64,000 nucleotides of DNA from Acholoe squamosa. Its lineage: Eukaryota; Annelida; Polychaeta; Phyllodocida; Polynoidae. The notes under the pieces were generated by a model. It had not been told where the DNA came from. It saw only the letters and a program-made list of their open reading frames with translations, and made no database searches. Shown piece by piece: positions 1 through 11,199 of this stretch (its first letter is position 1; each line of letters begins with the position of its first letter). Location of the stretch: NCBI GenBank assembly GCA_949317995.1, contig OX439042.1, forward strand, positions 12,627,174-12,691,173, written 5' to 3'. The translations under genes and the position numbers were made by a program.

Positions 1-2158
1 AGCCTCGGTCCAAGACAGAACGGGATGTCTGATATGGTATGCTTGTCGCAGAGTGTTTTCAGACTGCAGAAACTGACACAATGATGTGACGATGAACCTG
101 ATTGGCTACTCTGTGTATGGCTTCTATTGGCTGCTGCTGGGATCCAGCCGACTATAGTATGGATGATGAATTACTGTAAGGCGGTTCATCCATTTTCATA
201 TCACCTCCACTCTAAGAAATGCCAGTTGAATCAATCTAGCATCCCAGGAATCTTCACACCAACTTACGGTATTTGCGATGCAGTCAATCAGTGTAATTTC
301 TACAATGAAGTCCCAGTAAAACACAGTATTTCATGGGATCTCTATGAAATTAATTATGAAAGCTTAGTCATCATTTTGACAGGATATTCAAACAGAGTGA
401 ACAAAATGCTTTCCTGATAGACAGTAAATTAGGCTCAGTGATGCGCTTTCCCTAGAGTATAACAGATATTGCAATAGCTGTCTGACAAGTGCAGAGTTTC
501 ACATGTGTCTTGACCACGTGAGTTGGCTTGATATCATGGCCATTTCTTAAAATGGCCGCTAGTGACTTGGACATTTTTGAAAATGGATTTGGGAGGTACT
601 TGTTATGGTATAGACTTCCCCATCATCCAGGGACCTTGGCATGGTTTTAAAAATGTATGAAATACTGACATATTGGCATACCGGAATATTTCATTGTGAT
701 GTGCTCATGTGAAAAGACGGGCCTGCCTTATTGCTGCACTTCAGAATGATTAAAATCATGGACCGATAATCCTGACCAGGAATTGTTGCAGATCATTTGG
801 TCTTTATAGCGTCAAAATATCAAGGATACCCCCCCCCCACCCACCCCCACAGAAAAAGAAATGTTCAAAGGTTTTCTCAGTGGGTTTGTGAAAATCACGA
901 GGGTCAACTTTTTCGCCCTTAAGTGTAGGAAATCCCACAGGTGTAGGAGAAATCACATACCTGTAATAGCATCCACAAGAGACCGCCTTTCAAATTCTAT
1001 AAGGTTCAAATGTTTCTTTGGAACTTCTTGCATGCTAGGCTGAAGCTCTTGGCTTAAAAACATAAGAGTGTGCTCCAAAATCACTATGCACGCTTATTTC
1101 TAACTGCATAGCTTCAACCCTCAGTTGGAGCATTTGACTTTCAACTATTGGTTTATTGAATCTCTAGTTGAGGAATACAATTGATGTCAATGTTAGATAC
1201 AATAATAATTATATATGATACTGTTCTGACTTTGTACCATGCAATGGTATCTCCAAATCTGTTGTCAATGTGATATGATGTAAATGCTTAATCCAATTAT
1301 GTATTTTCATGTACTGAATTAGTCTTATTTATTTGTAACAATCCACAACCATTACTTAATTGACAATGCTTAGTGAATTACCAAAATATAGCAGCAACTT
1401 TGATTAGGCCTAGCTCTCTCTGACATGTGATGATGAGGACAGGAGACACATTTTGCTCTTCCTCCGTAGAAATCTGAATGAATTATAGTGGTTGTAGGCC
1501 GCTTGGCACTTATAAGAATGTAAATATTGTAAATATCATTGTAAAAAACATTATCAATAAACACCTACTTTACAGCTTGTTGTTATATATTGTATTCATG
1601 AATCACACTGACAAAGTGCAGTTGCTGCTTAATCTATCTTTAAGTCACCTTTTGAGGGAAATCATTGCTGTTTTGACAATGTAACAGCTCGGGACTTCAC
1701 TCTGGGGAAAATCTTTCTGCATACTTTTTTCCGGAGTGATTCTCTGATACTCAACATTCAGATAAAGCAAAAGGCGATGAGTTTTGTATTATTTAACATA
1801 ATATTCCATGTAGAAGACACTTCCGAAATAAGACCATACCTAAAATGCACAACTGAATTTTGGTCACTTTAGTATATGTATAAGGTGCATCACCGACTTC
1901 AGCTGACAGGATATGGCATAGTAAGCACTGCAGATATATTTAAAGTGGCATTGTCGATTTTCTTTTATCTTTCAAATATCAGCCTAATTATGAGGATGAG
2001 AGCCAATAAAGTGGTCACCATAGGAAGAATGATCTATGTGAACATCCTGGTTCATTTTGGAGAAGATTGATTTTATTTTGTCCCCAACTATAGGACTATG
2101 CCACTTTAAGCACAATGTCAATATAAAGCATGCGTAAGTGTTGAGTATTTTAATCTTA
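1..2158. other. Intergenic stretch, no gene recognised
   Basis: I see no recognisable protein domain, RNA gene or long repeat here. The longest open frames are under 100 codons and have no family resemblance. An AATAAA lies near 1556 on the plus strand and could end a gene that begins outside the window, but nothing coding supports that. Confidence 0.5.
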
Positions 2159-2476
2159 GGGAGTGATCATTTTTTAACAACAGGGGGGGCTGGTGGGTTT
2201 GAGGGGGGGGGTCAGAATTTTTTCAACCCCTTGACCAGGGGGAGTCAGAATTTTTTCAATACCTCTGATGGGGGGGTCAGAATAAATTCACCTGTTTTCA
2301 GTGGAAAACCCCGCGCGTTACTATAGGCTAAAAGGGGACGTTCGCGTGCGATTTTTGTCTCTTATGGGGGGGTCGAAAAAATTTTACCCCCTCCAGAGGG
2401 GGGGTCGAAATTTTTTTCACGTGTCCGCGCGCAAACCCACCAGGCCCCCCCCTGTTGTTAAAAAATGATCACTCCC
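2159..2476. mobile_element. MITE, 318 bp, TTA target duplication (copy 1)
   Basis: Both ends read GGGAGTGATCATTTTTTAA inward as a near-perfect terminal inverted repeat (TIR) extending into G-rich or C-rich tracts. The element is flanked by TTA on both sides (2156-2158 and 2477-2479). The inside is low complexity with GGGTCAGAATTTTTTC-like words and no transposase. A 3-bp TWA duplication is the habit of PIF/Harbinger-type elements, so this is probably a non-autonomous member. A second copy of identical length is at 12424-12741. Confidence 0.85.
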
Positions 2477-2540
2477 TTAGTCTGAACTATGTCAGAGAAG
2501 ACCAGACAATGTAGCTCAGGTTAGTGCAATCGGCACATAG

Positions 2541-2546
2541 TTTATT
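2541..2546 (-). terminator. Poly(A) signal of the ankyrin gene
   Basis: TTTATT on the plus strand is AATAAA on the minus strand. It lies about 370 bp past the stop codon at 2918, which gives a normal-sized 3' UTR. Confidence 0.55.
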
Positions 2547-2917
2547 CAGGTATTACATAAAGTTCAAAGTAGGACTGCCTAAGGTGGCACCTGTATTAGT
2601 CCTACCTTAACACTGTCCAAGGCTAGACTAACTCCTTACAGGGCCCATATGTAGAAGCTGGAGTCTAGTGCTGCCACCACCCCAGCGGGCAGAGATCGAG
2701 GCTAGTTCTGGTCCTACTAATAGTGACCACACTACTCAGACTGCCCTCTCGAGTAAGGAGCTTAACACTGTATGACATGCTACGAGCACCTACACATGTT
2801 TGCAATCCCACCGAGTTAATCGATATGATTCTTATTGTACAATACCAAATTGCGGCCACATGAAAAGGTCCCAAGAGGCCTATTTCCTTAATCAAGACAG
2901 TATAACTTTCAGCATCG

Positions 2918-4405
2918 CTATTCCCCACCGTCCTCTCTTATTATTGCTAAACCTCCACCATCCTTCTGGTCCTCAGTGAGTATGCGGCTTCGCCGTACTA
3001 CCTTAGATACAGTACCTGAGCGTTTATTTGATGAAGCTGCTGCCTCCTTTCGAATCTTGATGAAATTCGCGACATCTTTGTCGATGGGCAATAACTTAAT
3101 CCGCTCCTTGGGTTTTTGAATACCAGCAGCTCTCTGTTCTGCCATTACACCTAGAAGCTGGGATATGTTAACCACTGGGCCAGGCTTTTTAATTCCTGGC
3201 ACTTTCTCAACTGTTTTGATCTGAGAATCAATGATCTTCTCCACCTTTCTTTTCTTCCATATCTCGCTGGATGATGGTGGGTACCAGTGCTCTTTCCGGA
3301 TGCTTGGTGATCTGCTCTGTGATCTGCTTGGTGACTTTGTATCATGTCTTGGGCTTTCACAATCATTGTCCTTGGTGGGAAGATTCGGCATTGATTTAGT
3401 GTACCGCATGACTGGCTGCACTGGGGGCAGATTTTGCCTTGCACTATACAGATCCACATCATTTACTTGTATTCTAATTTGTGGCACATCTGGTCTATAA
3501 AAACTGAATTCTCGATCAGATAACCGAGCGTTAATCTTTATATCAGATTTTGACTTTGTTAAGGCCTTTGCCTCATATATCGCTTGTAGTTCCTTACTCA
3601 GTCTATCATGATATGTTAATGGTTTATTTTCTTTGGTATTAGGAGCGCTCCATGGTCGATGACTTCTCCCCTCATACATGACTCTGGCTAAACCTTTTTC
3701 ATGCCTTGATGCAATGACCTTGACCTTGCTTGGTTTAAAGTTAGCGTCATGGAGTTGGGACATCCTGCCTAGCGCTTTGAGAGCTATTACTTTCTTTGCC
3801 TTCAAGCATTTATCAATATGCTCCATTTCTTTCTGGCCTTCAGTACTCCAGCTGTCGGCCATCTTGAATTCTGATGTATCAAACTGGTGAATACTCGCTC
3901 TTCCATCCCTCTTTAGCACCTCGACACAATCAGAATGTCCTAAGCGCTTGGCCAGAATATAAGGCGTAAACCCATCTTTGTTTGCAACATCAACATTAAG
4001 CCCAATCTTAACTATTGCCTGACATAGGATCTTACAAGTGTCACGATTACCGTTCATGACAACATAATGAAGGCCGGTGTATCCGCCATTGTCCTGTTTG
4101 CAAAGGTCAAGGCCACTCATTCCCTCCTGCAAAATGAGTTTGACCTCTTCATGTCGGTTCAACACACATGCCCAGAGTAACACATCCCGCTCAGTGGTCG
4201 GGTCCACATTGAAAACATTTGTGCCTTTCCGGAGTAACATCCTAAACATGTGGTTCCTACGTTTAGGATCCTGAACCATGAGTGCAGCCACTAGCAAATT
4301 CTGACCCTTGTCATTCTTAATGTTGACATTGAGGCCAGACCGTAGAAGGAGTTTCAACTGTTTGGTCAACCCGGCCGAGGCAGTCTGGAACGCTGTCCCC
4401 ACCAT
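2918..4405 (-). CDS. Ankyrin-repeat protein, 495 aa, single coding exon
   Basis: The N-terminal third carries about five ankyrin-type helix-turn-helix repeats (roughly residues 4-32, 33-66, 71-104, 107-140 and 144-166). The typical signatures GLNVNIKNDKGQNLL, GGYTGLHYVVMNGN and GLNVDVANKDGFTPYILA are visible. The rest is basic and poorly ordered, with a Ser/Arg-rich patch near residues 350-375 and Lys/Arg-rich tails. No catalytic domain, signal peptide or membrane segment is seen, so it is probably a cytosolic or nuclear scaffold. The start is firm: an in-frame TGA (4409-4411) lies two codons upstream and a splice acceptor lies at 4428-4429, so a 5' UTR intron precedes it. The plan loosely recalls ANKRD34-type proteins, but I cannot assign an orthologue. 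Confidence 0.85.
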   Translation of the reverse strand: MVGTAFQTASAGLTKQLKLLLRSGLNVNIKNDKGQNLLVAALMVQDPKRRNHMFRMLLRKGTNVFNVDPTTERDVLLWACVLNRHEEVKLILQEGMSGLDLCKQDNGGYTGLHYVVMNGNRDTCKILCQAIVKIGLNVDVANKDGFTPYILAKRLGHSDCVEVLKRDGRASIHQFDTSEFKMADSWSTEGQKEMEHIDKCLKAKKVIALKALGRMSQLHDANFKPSKVKVIASRHEKGLARVMYEGRSHRPWSAPNTKENKPLTYHDRLSKELQAIYEAKALTKSKSDIKINARLSDREFSFYRPDVPQIRIQVNDVDLYSARQNLPPVQPVMRYTKSMPNLPTKDNDCESPRHDTKSPSRSQSRSPSIRKEHWYPPSSSEIWKKRKVEKIIDSQIKTVEKVPGIKKPGPVVNISQLLGVMAEQRAAGIQKPKERIKLLPIDKDVANFIKIRKEAAASSNKRSGTVSKVVRRSRILTEDQKDGGGLAIIREDGGE

Positions 4406-4427
4406 TCTTCAGGTACCTCTGCCAAGT

Positions 4428-4429
4428 CT
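4428..4429 (-). other. Splice acceptor of the ankyrin gene 5' UTR intron
   Basis: On the minus strand a T-rich tract ends in TTATGTTTTTAG just before the exon that carries the start codon. The upstream non-coding exon and the promoter were not located. Confidence 0.6.
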
Positions 4430-4930
4430 AAAAACATAATAAGAAATTCATTTTCTTTTGTACAAAACTAGCATAACCCAGTGGGAACAGAATTTGTGAA
4501 CAGATTTGTCAATGTTGAATCAACCATATCAATTTTAATGTTGATGCAACATTAAGGGAGCATTCAACAATTATGTCACAAGTATTTAGGCATTTTTCAG
4601 GACTCACCCACCCCACTTGTCACTGTTTTTGTATGGAACATATAGAGGAACCCAAAGACCTCCCCATCCCCTAAGCAGTGACGTAATTGTTGAACGCTCT
4701 CTAATTCAATATTGAATTGTCAACATTGACGTGTCAACTAATTATCAGCATTGAAACAATGTTGAAACAACATTGAATCAACATAGAAATAAAAACGTTG
4801 AATCACAGCTGATTTGGTTATGTTATGTCATCTTCCAAATTCAACCATATATGTCAATCCTGAATCAACTGTTTACATGCAAACATGCTGACATTGATTC
4901 AACGTTGAATCAGTGTTGATGTGCTCAGTG
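4430..4930. repeat. Degenerate CAATGTTGAATCAAC repeat block
   Basis: Words such as CAATGTTGAATCAAC and CAACGTTGAATC recur in both orientations between about 4500 and 4915. The edges are CCCAGTGGGAA near 4480 and CTCAGTGGGAA near 4925. It looks like an old palindrome-rich DNA element that was later invaded by the MITE at 4556-4701. Confidence 0.55.
4556..4701. mobile_element. MITE, 146 bp, TAA target duplication
   Basis: The termini GGGAGCATTCAACAATTATG and (from the right end, reverse strand) GAGAGCGTTCAACAATTACG are inverted copies of about 24 bp. TAA flanks both ends (4553-4555 and 4702-4704). It has no coding capacity and is inserted in the CAATGTTGAATC repeat. The GGGAG start and TWA duplication match the 318-bp MITE family in this window. 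Confidence 0.75.
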
Positions 4931-5616
4931 GGAAATATCAACAACAATTAGCATTCAACAATAGTGAATCTTTAGTATTATAATTGAAATACAGATGATG
5001 ATAAGTAGTTTTTCTTGGGAAATTTCAATGTCAGCATTTGGCCCTATCCGATCATCTGTTAAATGGCTATTAGCCTGATTAAAATACATCGAATCTCACT
5101 GCCATTGACTCTTGGCTATCTATAGTCCGTTTGTACGTTAAACATGTATATGTAATTTATACCACTTTACCCAATCTATAGTCCTGTATATTTTATTCTC
5201 ATCTTTCGATACGGGCATATACACATGAATTGATTGAGTATCAGCTGATTAGAGTGAATTAAAGTTGGGTCTACCTGACGGCTACTGCTCAAATTGTGTT
5301 AAACGATGTGAGCACGGACTATCCTTAGTTGTTGCTTTTTTTTTGGACACCTACTCTACTTGTTTTCATCTCCATAATGTTCCTGCTACAAGCACACGTT
5401 TAGCTTGCAAACACTCCTGGGACATAAATTTTGTTGAAATTATCATCCTATATAGCTCAACATTAGAGGTATTTTCACGAATAGATGCTGTTCTCCCCTC
5501 CAAGGCGACTAAGACTTTCAGGATAGTTAACCAAAATAACACAACTTTATTTCTTCTGTGAACTGGGTACACGATAGCTTTTATTAACATGCACATGCGG
5601 TAGCTTTTATTAACAG

Positions 5617-6381
5617 ATGCATATGCTCAAATGTATGGATGTATTCGACACGACGAAAGAGACATCATGGCAGGACATAGAGAAAAAGAGTCAGCTGCCG
5701 AATGATGAGCTTAACTGGAACCAAGGGTAAGAGCCCATTCACATTTACATGACCTACACTTGTACGCAAAGTGATAAGATTGTTGCTTGGCCAGCAGAAA
5801 GTAAAGTGGCCATCAGTCCAGACTTTTGTTGTGACCAAATACTACTTTCATCGATTTGATCTTTTGGGTTATTTTCCACTATTCATCATGGTGCCAGAAA
5901 GACCACAAAAGATCGGGGATCCAAACATAAATCCAATTTAAGCTTTAGACTGAGTCCAACTCTACTCAGCAGGGGGCAGCACACTTTATGTAATACAACT
6001 CTAAATGTATATGTGATAAATATGAATTACACCATAACCATCGCACTACTGTATTTAAAAACTTCTTTTTTTTCACTTTGTCAGTTTGCATTCCCCGACT
6101 GAGAAAATGCTATTTTATAACCCTGCTGGAAATAACATTTTGAATGACAGAAATCTAATAGTATGTGATAGTAGAAGAATCTATAGACTTTTCGTCAGAT
6201 TATAAAGTCATTCTAAACAGGAAAATAAATATGAGGACATGCACATTAACTTGCTTTTCTTTGCAAATCACTAATTGCCTTTTTACTATATTCTAGGTTG
6301 GGACCCTTTGATGGTAATGCAACTGTTGATTCAATAGAGGAAATTATATATCAATTGATGTTCTCCGGTTGCTCATTATGA
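5617..6381 (+). pseudogene. Candidate two-exon gene of unknown family, frame-broken
   Basis: An exon at 5617-5726 follows the acceptor TATTAACAG and ends at the donor GG|GTAAGA. It reads ...DVFDTTKETSWQDIEKK... with no stop. A second exon starts at 6297 after ATTCTAG, keeps frame (...LGPFDGNATVDSIEEII...) and meets TGA at 6379-6381. Just past that, another frame reads AHYDPDESDMQLMQEMGGTK and ends in TAA overlapping AATAAA near 6454. Both halves look like real coding sequence, so a one-base deletion or two-base insertion near 6360-6370 may have broken the gene, or it is a short 3' end. I do not recognise the family. Confidence 0.35.
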
Positions 6382-6469
6382 CCCGGATGAATCAGATATG
6401 CAGTTAATGCAGGAAATGGGAGGCACCAAATTAGAGGTGATCACAAGAAAATAAACTTTATATTGACTG

Positions 6470-7316
6470 GAAACATGCCAGTCAAGGGGCATGTATGCAT
6501 GCAATAGCAATTCTATTGCATTCATTCCAGCTTTAGCCATTGGGTGATATCAGTCACAATTCGCCAATATTAAGACGATACTCAGTCAACATTTACCGGG
6601 GAGCCTTTTTCGCCTTTGTTACAAATACCTGTATCATTTAGGTCTTTTTAAAAACAAGGAACAGCTACCTCGCTCAGTCATAAACTCACTAAATACTTTG
6701 TACAAAGGCCGCACGTCTGCCCCACCCTGACTTAGTACACCCAAAGGTTCAGATGGTCTGAAATGGTCTATTTAAAATAAAAGCTGCAGCTGATACATAG
6801 GGCAATTTATAAAAATATAACAAAATTCAACTTACCAATAATGGGTATACCTTTACCGTAGACCTACATCCCACATTCTGGGCCCATGTCCATGATTCAC
6901 AATTATTCCAGTGAAGAAGGCTTAGATTACAGAACACATAGACATATACAACAGTGTAGCTGTACTATACACAACTACACACAGTAACTTGTACAGATTC
7001 ACGCTTGTACATACACAGATTCTCTACAACTGGTCTGTATGTGTGGTACTGTGGTGTGCAGGTGGTGGTACAATGGGTGTACAGTCAACTGCAGTCTCCT
7101 CCAATCGGGATTCAGGGAACTCCCTCTCTCATGTTTGGGGATTGTGGGTCCCCATATTCTGGAGAATATTACTACGCATTAAACCTGCCTACATTTTACC
7201 ACTACAGCAACCAGCTGCCAGAACTACTTTTACCCATAAACGCTTGTAGCCAGAGACGACTCACGCTAGTGGTCGAGCTGGGGCCAGATTGCAGTCAAAT
7301 GTGTATAGGGACGTGC
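6470..7316. other. Intergenic stretch
   Basis: No gene or clear repeat is seen. Overlapping short plus-strand frames at 6989-7328 have no recognisable domains and end in the repeat that follows. Confidence 0.4.
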
Positions 7317-7543
7317 TTAACCCATTAAGGGCCGCTGGTGAATCAATGCATCCTGCCCATTGTTTGACATGATGCATGTCATTCATGCAGCTCATCGGCC
7401 ATATAGGATTGATACAGTCCCAGAGGGTCGGAATGATGCTCCAATGAAGTGCTGGCGAGCAGACTCGCCAGTACTTCATTGGTAAATCGTGACGACCAAT
7501 CGCCATGATGAATCAATGCATTAGCGCCCCTTAAAGGATTAAG
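7317..7543. mobile_element. Inverted-repeat element, TTAACCC...GATGCA family
   Basis: The left end (CTTAACCCATTAAGGGCCGC, then GAATCAATGCAT) is mirrored at the right end (ATGAATCAATGCATTAGCGC, then CCCTTAAAGGATTAAGG). The middle has GGATTGATACAGTCCCAGAGGG, which recurs as GGTTGATACACTCCC in related copies at 34990-36100 and 39383-39553. It is a non-autonomous DNA element; no transposase is seen. Confidence 0.6.
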
Positions 7544-8272
7544 GATTTTTTATAGCAGATTCATAGAATTATGGATTTTTGGCCATTCAATGGGCAAGGC
7601 AGTGACAGGAGTATGGTTAGAATTTAACGACGAAATACTATGTAATAGATGACATTTGTGCAAAATTAGGAAATTTCCCTTTTCTGTTCAATGCCTATCG
7701 GCCAACCGATATCTTCACTGACCGATTGGCAATTTTACTTACACTGTTGCAAAGGATCCATTGTGCCAATGGCACAAATGTTGATGTCTGATCCTGACAA
7801 AGCCTGGTTACAATAATTATATGAAAGAATGTTCCTGCAGTGGATCTCACGTTTGTGCAAGGTCCAACATAATTTTCAAAAATCCGTAATTTCTTTTTTG
7901 TAATGTCAACTGCCGCACACCAGTTGGAAATAAATGTTTGCAAGGAGAAACAGACCAGTGAATTAGACAACCGTGTGCTGTAGACCATCTGTAAATATCA
8001 GTGCAACACAGAGATTCTATTCTATGCCTATACCCTGCAGCCTACTACTACCAGTAGTTTCCCACTGCCCCACTAGGGGGCTTTCCAACAGGTGTTTGCG
8101 GCTCAAATACGACGTTTCAGCTCAGTGTCACCATAACAAAATGAAAAAGGTCCAGTTTACATTATCCAAAGATTTATTTTCTGGTGAATGCAGATATCAT
8201 TCTAAGTATTACTGTGGCAGGCACTAAGCATCCCTGGAAACGGTATCTACAGTGACCAAGTGTATTTGTAAA

Positions 8273-8568
8273 AACAATGAAGCAGTGCGATTTCTACAAT
8301 GAAGCGCCGTAAAGAAATGCAGTATACGTCAATATTTATGCTGGGAAACAATGAAGCAGTGCGATTTCTACAATGAAGCCCCATAAAGAAATGCAGTATA
8401 CGTAAATATTTGTGCTGGGAAACAATGAAGCAGTGCGATTTCTACAATGAAGCCCCATAAAGAAATGCAGCATACGTAAACATTTATGCTGGGAAACAAT
8501 GAAGGAGTGCGATTTCTACAATGAAGCCCCATAAAGAAATGCAGTATACGTAAATATGTATGCTAGGA
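8273..8568 (+). repeat. Tandem repeat, 4 copies of 74 bp
   Basis: Units start at 8273, 8347, 8421 and 8495. Each begins AACAATGAAGCAGTGCGATT and contains AAGAAATGCAGTATACGT. The copies differ by only a few bases, so the expansion is recent. Confidence 0.9.
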
Positions 8569-10890
8569 GGAATCTCCATAAAGATTATGGTGAATGCTTT
8601 GCCCCAAAGCCGCTGGAAAACAATTGTAGTTTTGACAGCATCTTTGTTTACAGTGAATCATTTGTCCGTGTCATGTAGATTACTAATCCATTTTGTCTTG
8701 AAGTAAGTCGACTCTATTTAGATTCTCTCCTCTACATGGAGGAAGAGGACATCCACAGGGAATTCCCCATTATACGGTGCTTATATTGCCAGTTCTCTAC
8801 ACAAAACAGCAGCAATTGGTTTAAAGTTAAAGTCCTCTCAGGTGCATGGAATTATGCACCTGCTGCTGCTGCATTAATCTATGGATTTAACTCTGATAAC
8901 TATAACTCCCAGACCACGTGACCCTGGTAAGCACTTTCTAATCCAGTTAGAGATTAGGATGTTAACCCTTTAAGGCCAGCATGATGCTTCCAATGTCATA
9001 TTTTGATGTTTCTTTGATGTATGAAAGCAGGGTCAGTATGGTATTCTTGATTGGCATTGCGGTATTGGTGTATCAAGCTCTTTTGCAGGTCTCAAACTCA
9101 TAAGGTTACCATGGTGCATGTATGACGCCAGCGTAAGCCGTTTTACCAGTTTTGCCTCAATGCATGCATCGTGTCGGAAATTGGATTAGTATGATAAAAC
9201 CCCGCATATTAAGCCTTTGTACAAGGCGCATCTTAAAAACCAATAAGTTGCAAAAAGGTTCTAATTTCGGTAATGTTGGTACTTTTCTATTATCTACCCC
9301 CATGCTTACTAAGGCTTTCAGGGGGATGCTAAGAAATGTCCTCTGTTAATACAGCGTAGCTTATAATGCGAGGCTTTTCAATGATTGAAGTATTTAAGCA
9401 CTACGTGGTCCATGAGGGGTTCAGAGTTAGAGTGCTGCAGTATAGTAGATAATGTAAATGTTATTGTTATTTCTTAGTTACCTGGTACTCTTATATCATA
9501 ACACATGGCAAAATATGTATTGTTAGTTAATGTCCTCCATGTAGATGTTGACAAAGGTCACTATGAAATATATCATCCCCCCTAGATGGAGTAATGAATG
9601 TGCCTCTAACATTAAAATATTAAAAAAAAAAAAAAAGAAAGAAAAAAAAAGACTGACGATATCGCTAAGGTAGTAGGACTATAGAATCTTATTTTTGATT
9701 TCATTTAGACCATTACTGTATTAATATTTATTGCATTGTGATTTTATTTAATCATTTATTTATACTGGCGTTATAAGGCTAAACGCCTGGGCAACTAAAC
9801 ACTAGACTTATGTAACAAATGTAACAAGGGACACTTGTAAATATACATTATTTAGTTAATTCATCAGAATTAGCTGATGTAATTTGGCTCCCCTCATCAT
9901 ATACGCAAGTCTTCCGAGTCTATCCCCCAGACTCTACAGCCGACATAGGATTTATGGATTACTAGTAGGTATGCCAACGTCAATAGTTTAGTCCAAAGCC
10001 TATGGGACAGGGAGGGGGAGGGGAGTAGTACTCGGCAGTTAACGTCAAGCCTTTGATGCAGTTCTGACATTCTGTGACAGTTCACTTATACTTGTCACAG
10101 GAGGTTCATTTTGAATGAAAAAAAAAACATCTAACAATTTATGACTTATCAAGGGAATGAATATTATTTCATGTTGAGACGGAGAGTGCTTATAGCAAAG
10201 CATATGAATTGCAGAAGTGTACTTTTTTTCTCTTTAATCATTAATTTATTTATCATGATTTTTAGGAGGCTCGTGAGAACGTATCATACCCAACAATTTC
10301 ATCACCATGTGAGGTTCACCGCCGCCTGTGGCAATAGAATGATAAGCAGCCCATCCTATAAATTATCAAAAAGAAGATTTTGACTGTTAATTCAATTTAC
10401 TGTAATGTCGTACTCCCTTTGCTCTATATTGTGTTATTGCTGTTGGACTCTCTGCAGTTCTAGGCAAATACAACACATAGCTGCAATAAATCACACATCG
10501 AGGTATCTGGTCTGAATTCCTGAAGCCAGCCGTAAATTGCATGCGATACACACAAATGTATTTATACTTTTTTTTAATATCGAGTTATTTTGTAAACTTT
10601 ACGATCAATACATGAGGCTTTTCAGGGAATATCTTCTGACCGAAAATGACACAGAAAACTTCCCTTGAAAACTCTCAAAAGGGATTTGAAAACGAAAACC
10701 ACCGTTAGCCAATGTCAAAATATACTATTACTAGGCGATCTGGTTGAACTTCCACCAAAAAATACAATAAAATAGACACGAGTGGGAGGTAAAATCAAGG
10801 TCACCATGGGCTTGTGGCCAGAATAAGTGAAGGTTGATGGATGCAATTAAGTCTGTTACAGGTACGACTGAGGGAATTCAAGGTCAACCA
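8569..10890. other. Intergenic stretch, no gene recognised
   Basis: Open frames at 8736-8921, 9152-9349 and 10141-10383 show no domain or splice support. A short TTAACCCTTTAAGGCC...GCATGATGC scrap near 8963 belongs to the dispersed family seen at 7317. An A-rich tract lies near 9630. Confidence 0.4.
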
Positions 10891-10904
10891 AATCAATCAC
10901 TGTC

Positions 10905-11195
10905 CATGTGACGTCACGAAGTGAAAGCAGCGCATTATGGGATGTGTTCTCGTGTATCCAGGTCCAGGTCACGTGTGTCTCTTATGTGTGACGTCACAGA
11001 GTCTCAATGATGAAATGACAGGACGTCGCTTTGACAATAATGAGGATAAAACCTGGTTAGTTGAGGGAGTTTGGTCTAAAGTAACTGCGGTTGTGTATGT
11101 TGATGTGCTGTAAATTACAATCATCTACTGGCAAAGGTGGAGTATTTTGTACAGGGACTGTAGAAGGAAAACCTCAAGTATCACAGATCAGGGAG
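10905..11195 (+). promoter_or_regulatory. Candidate promoter with two CREs and a 5' UTR exon
   Basis: Two perfect CRE palindromes (TGACGTCA at 10909-10916 and 10989-10996) and an E-box CACGTG (10970-10975) sit within 90 bp. About 200 bp further on, a strong donor CAGGGAG|GTAAGTAC ends at 11195 with no good reading frame before it, as expected for a non-coding first exon. The peroxidase start exon at 27756 has an acceptor and so needs an upstream exon; this could be it, across a 16.5-kb intron. That link is inference. Confidence 0.35.
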
Positions 11196-11199
11196 GTAA

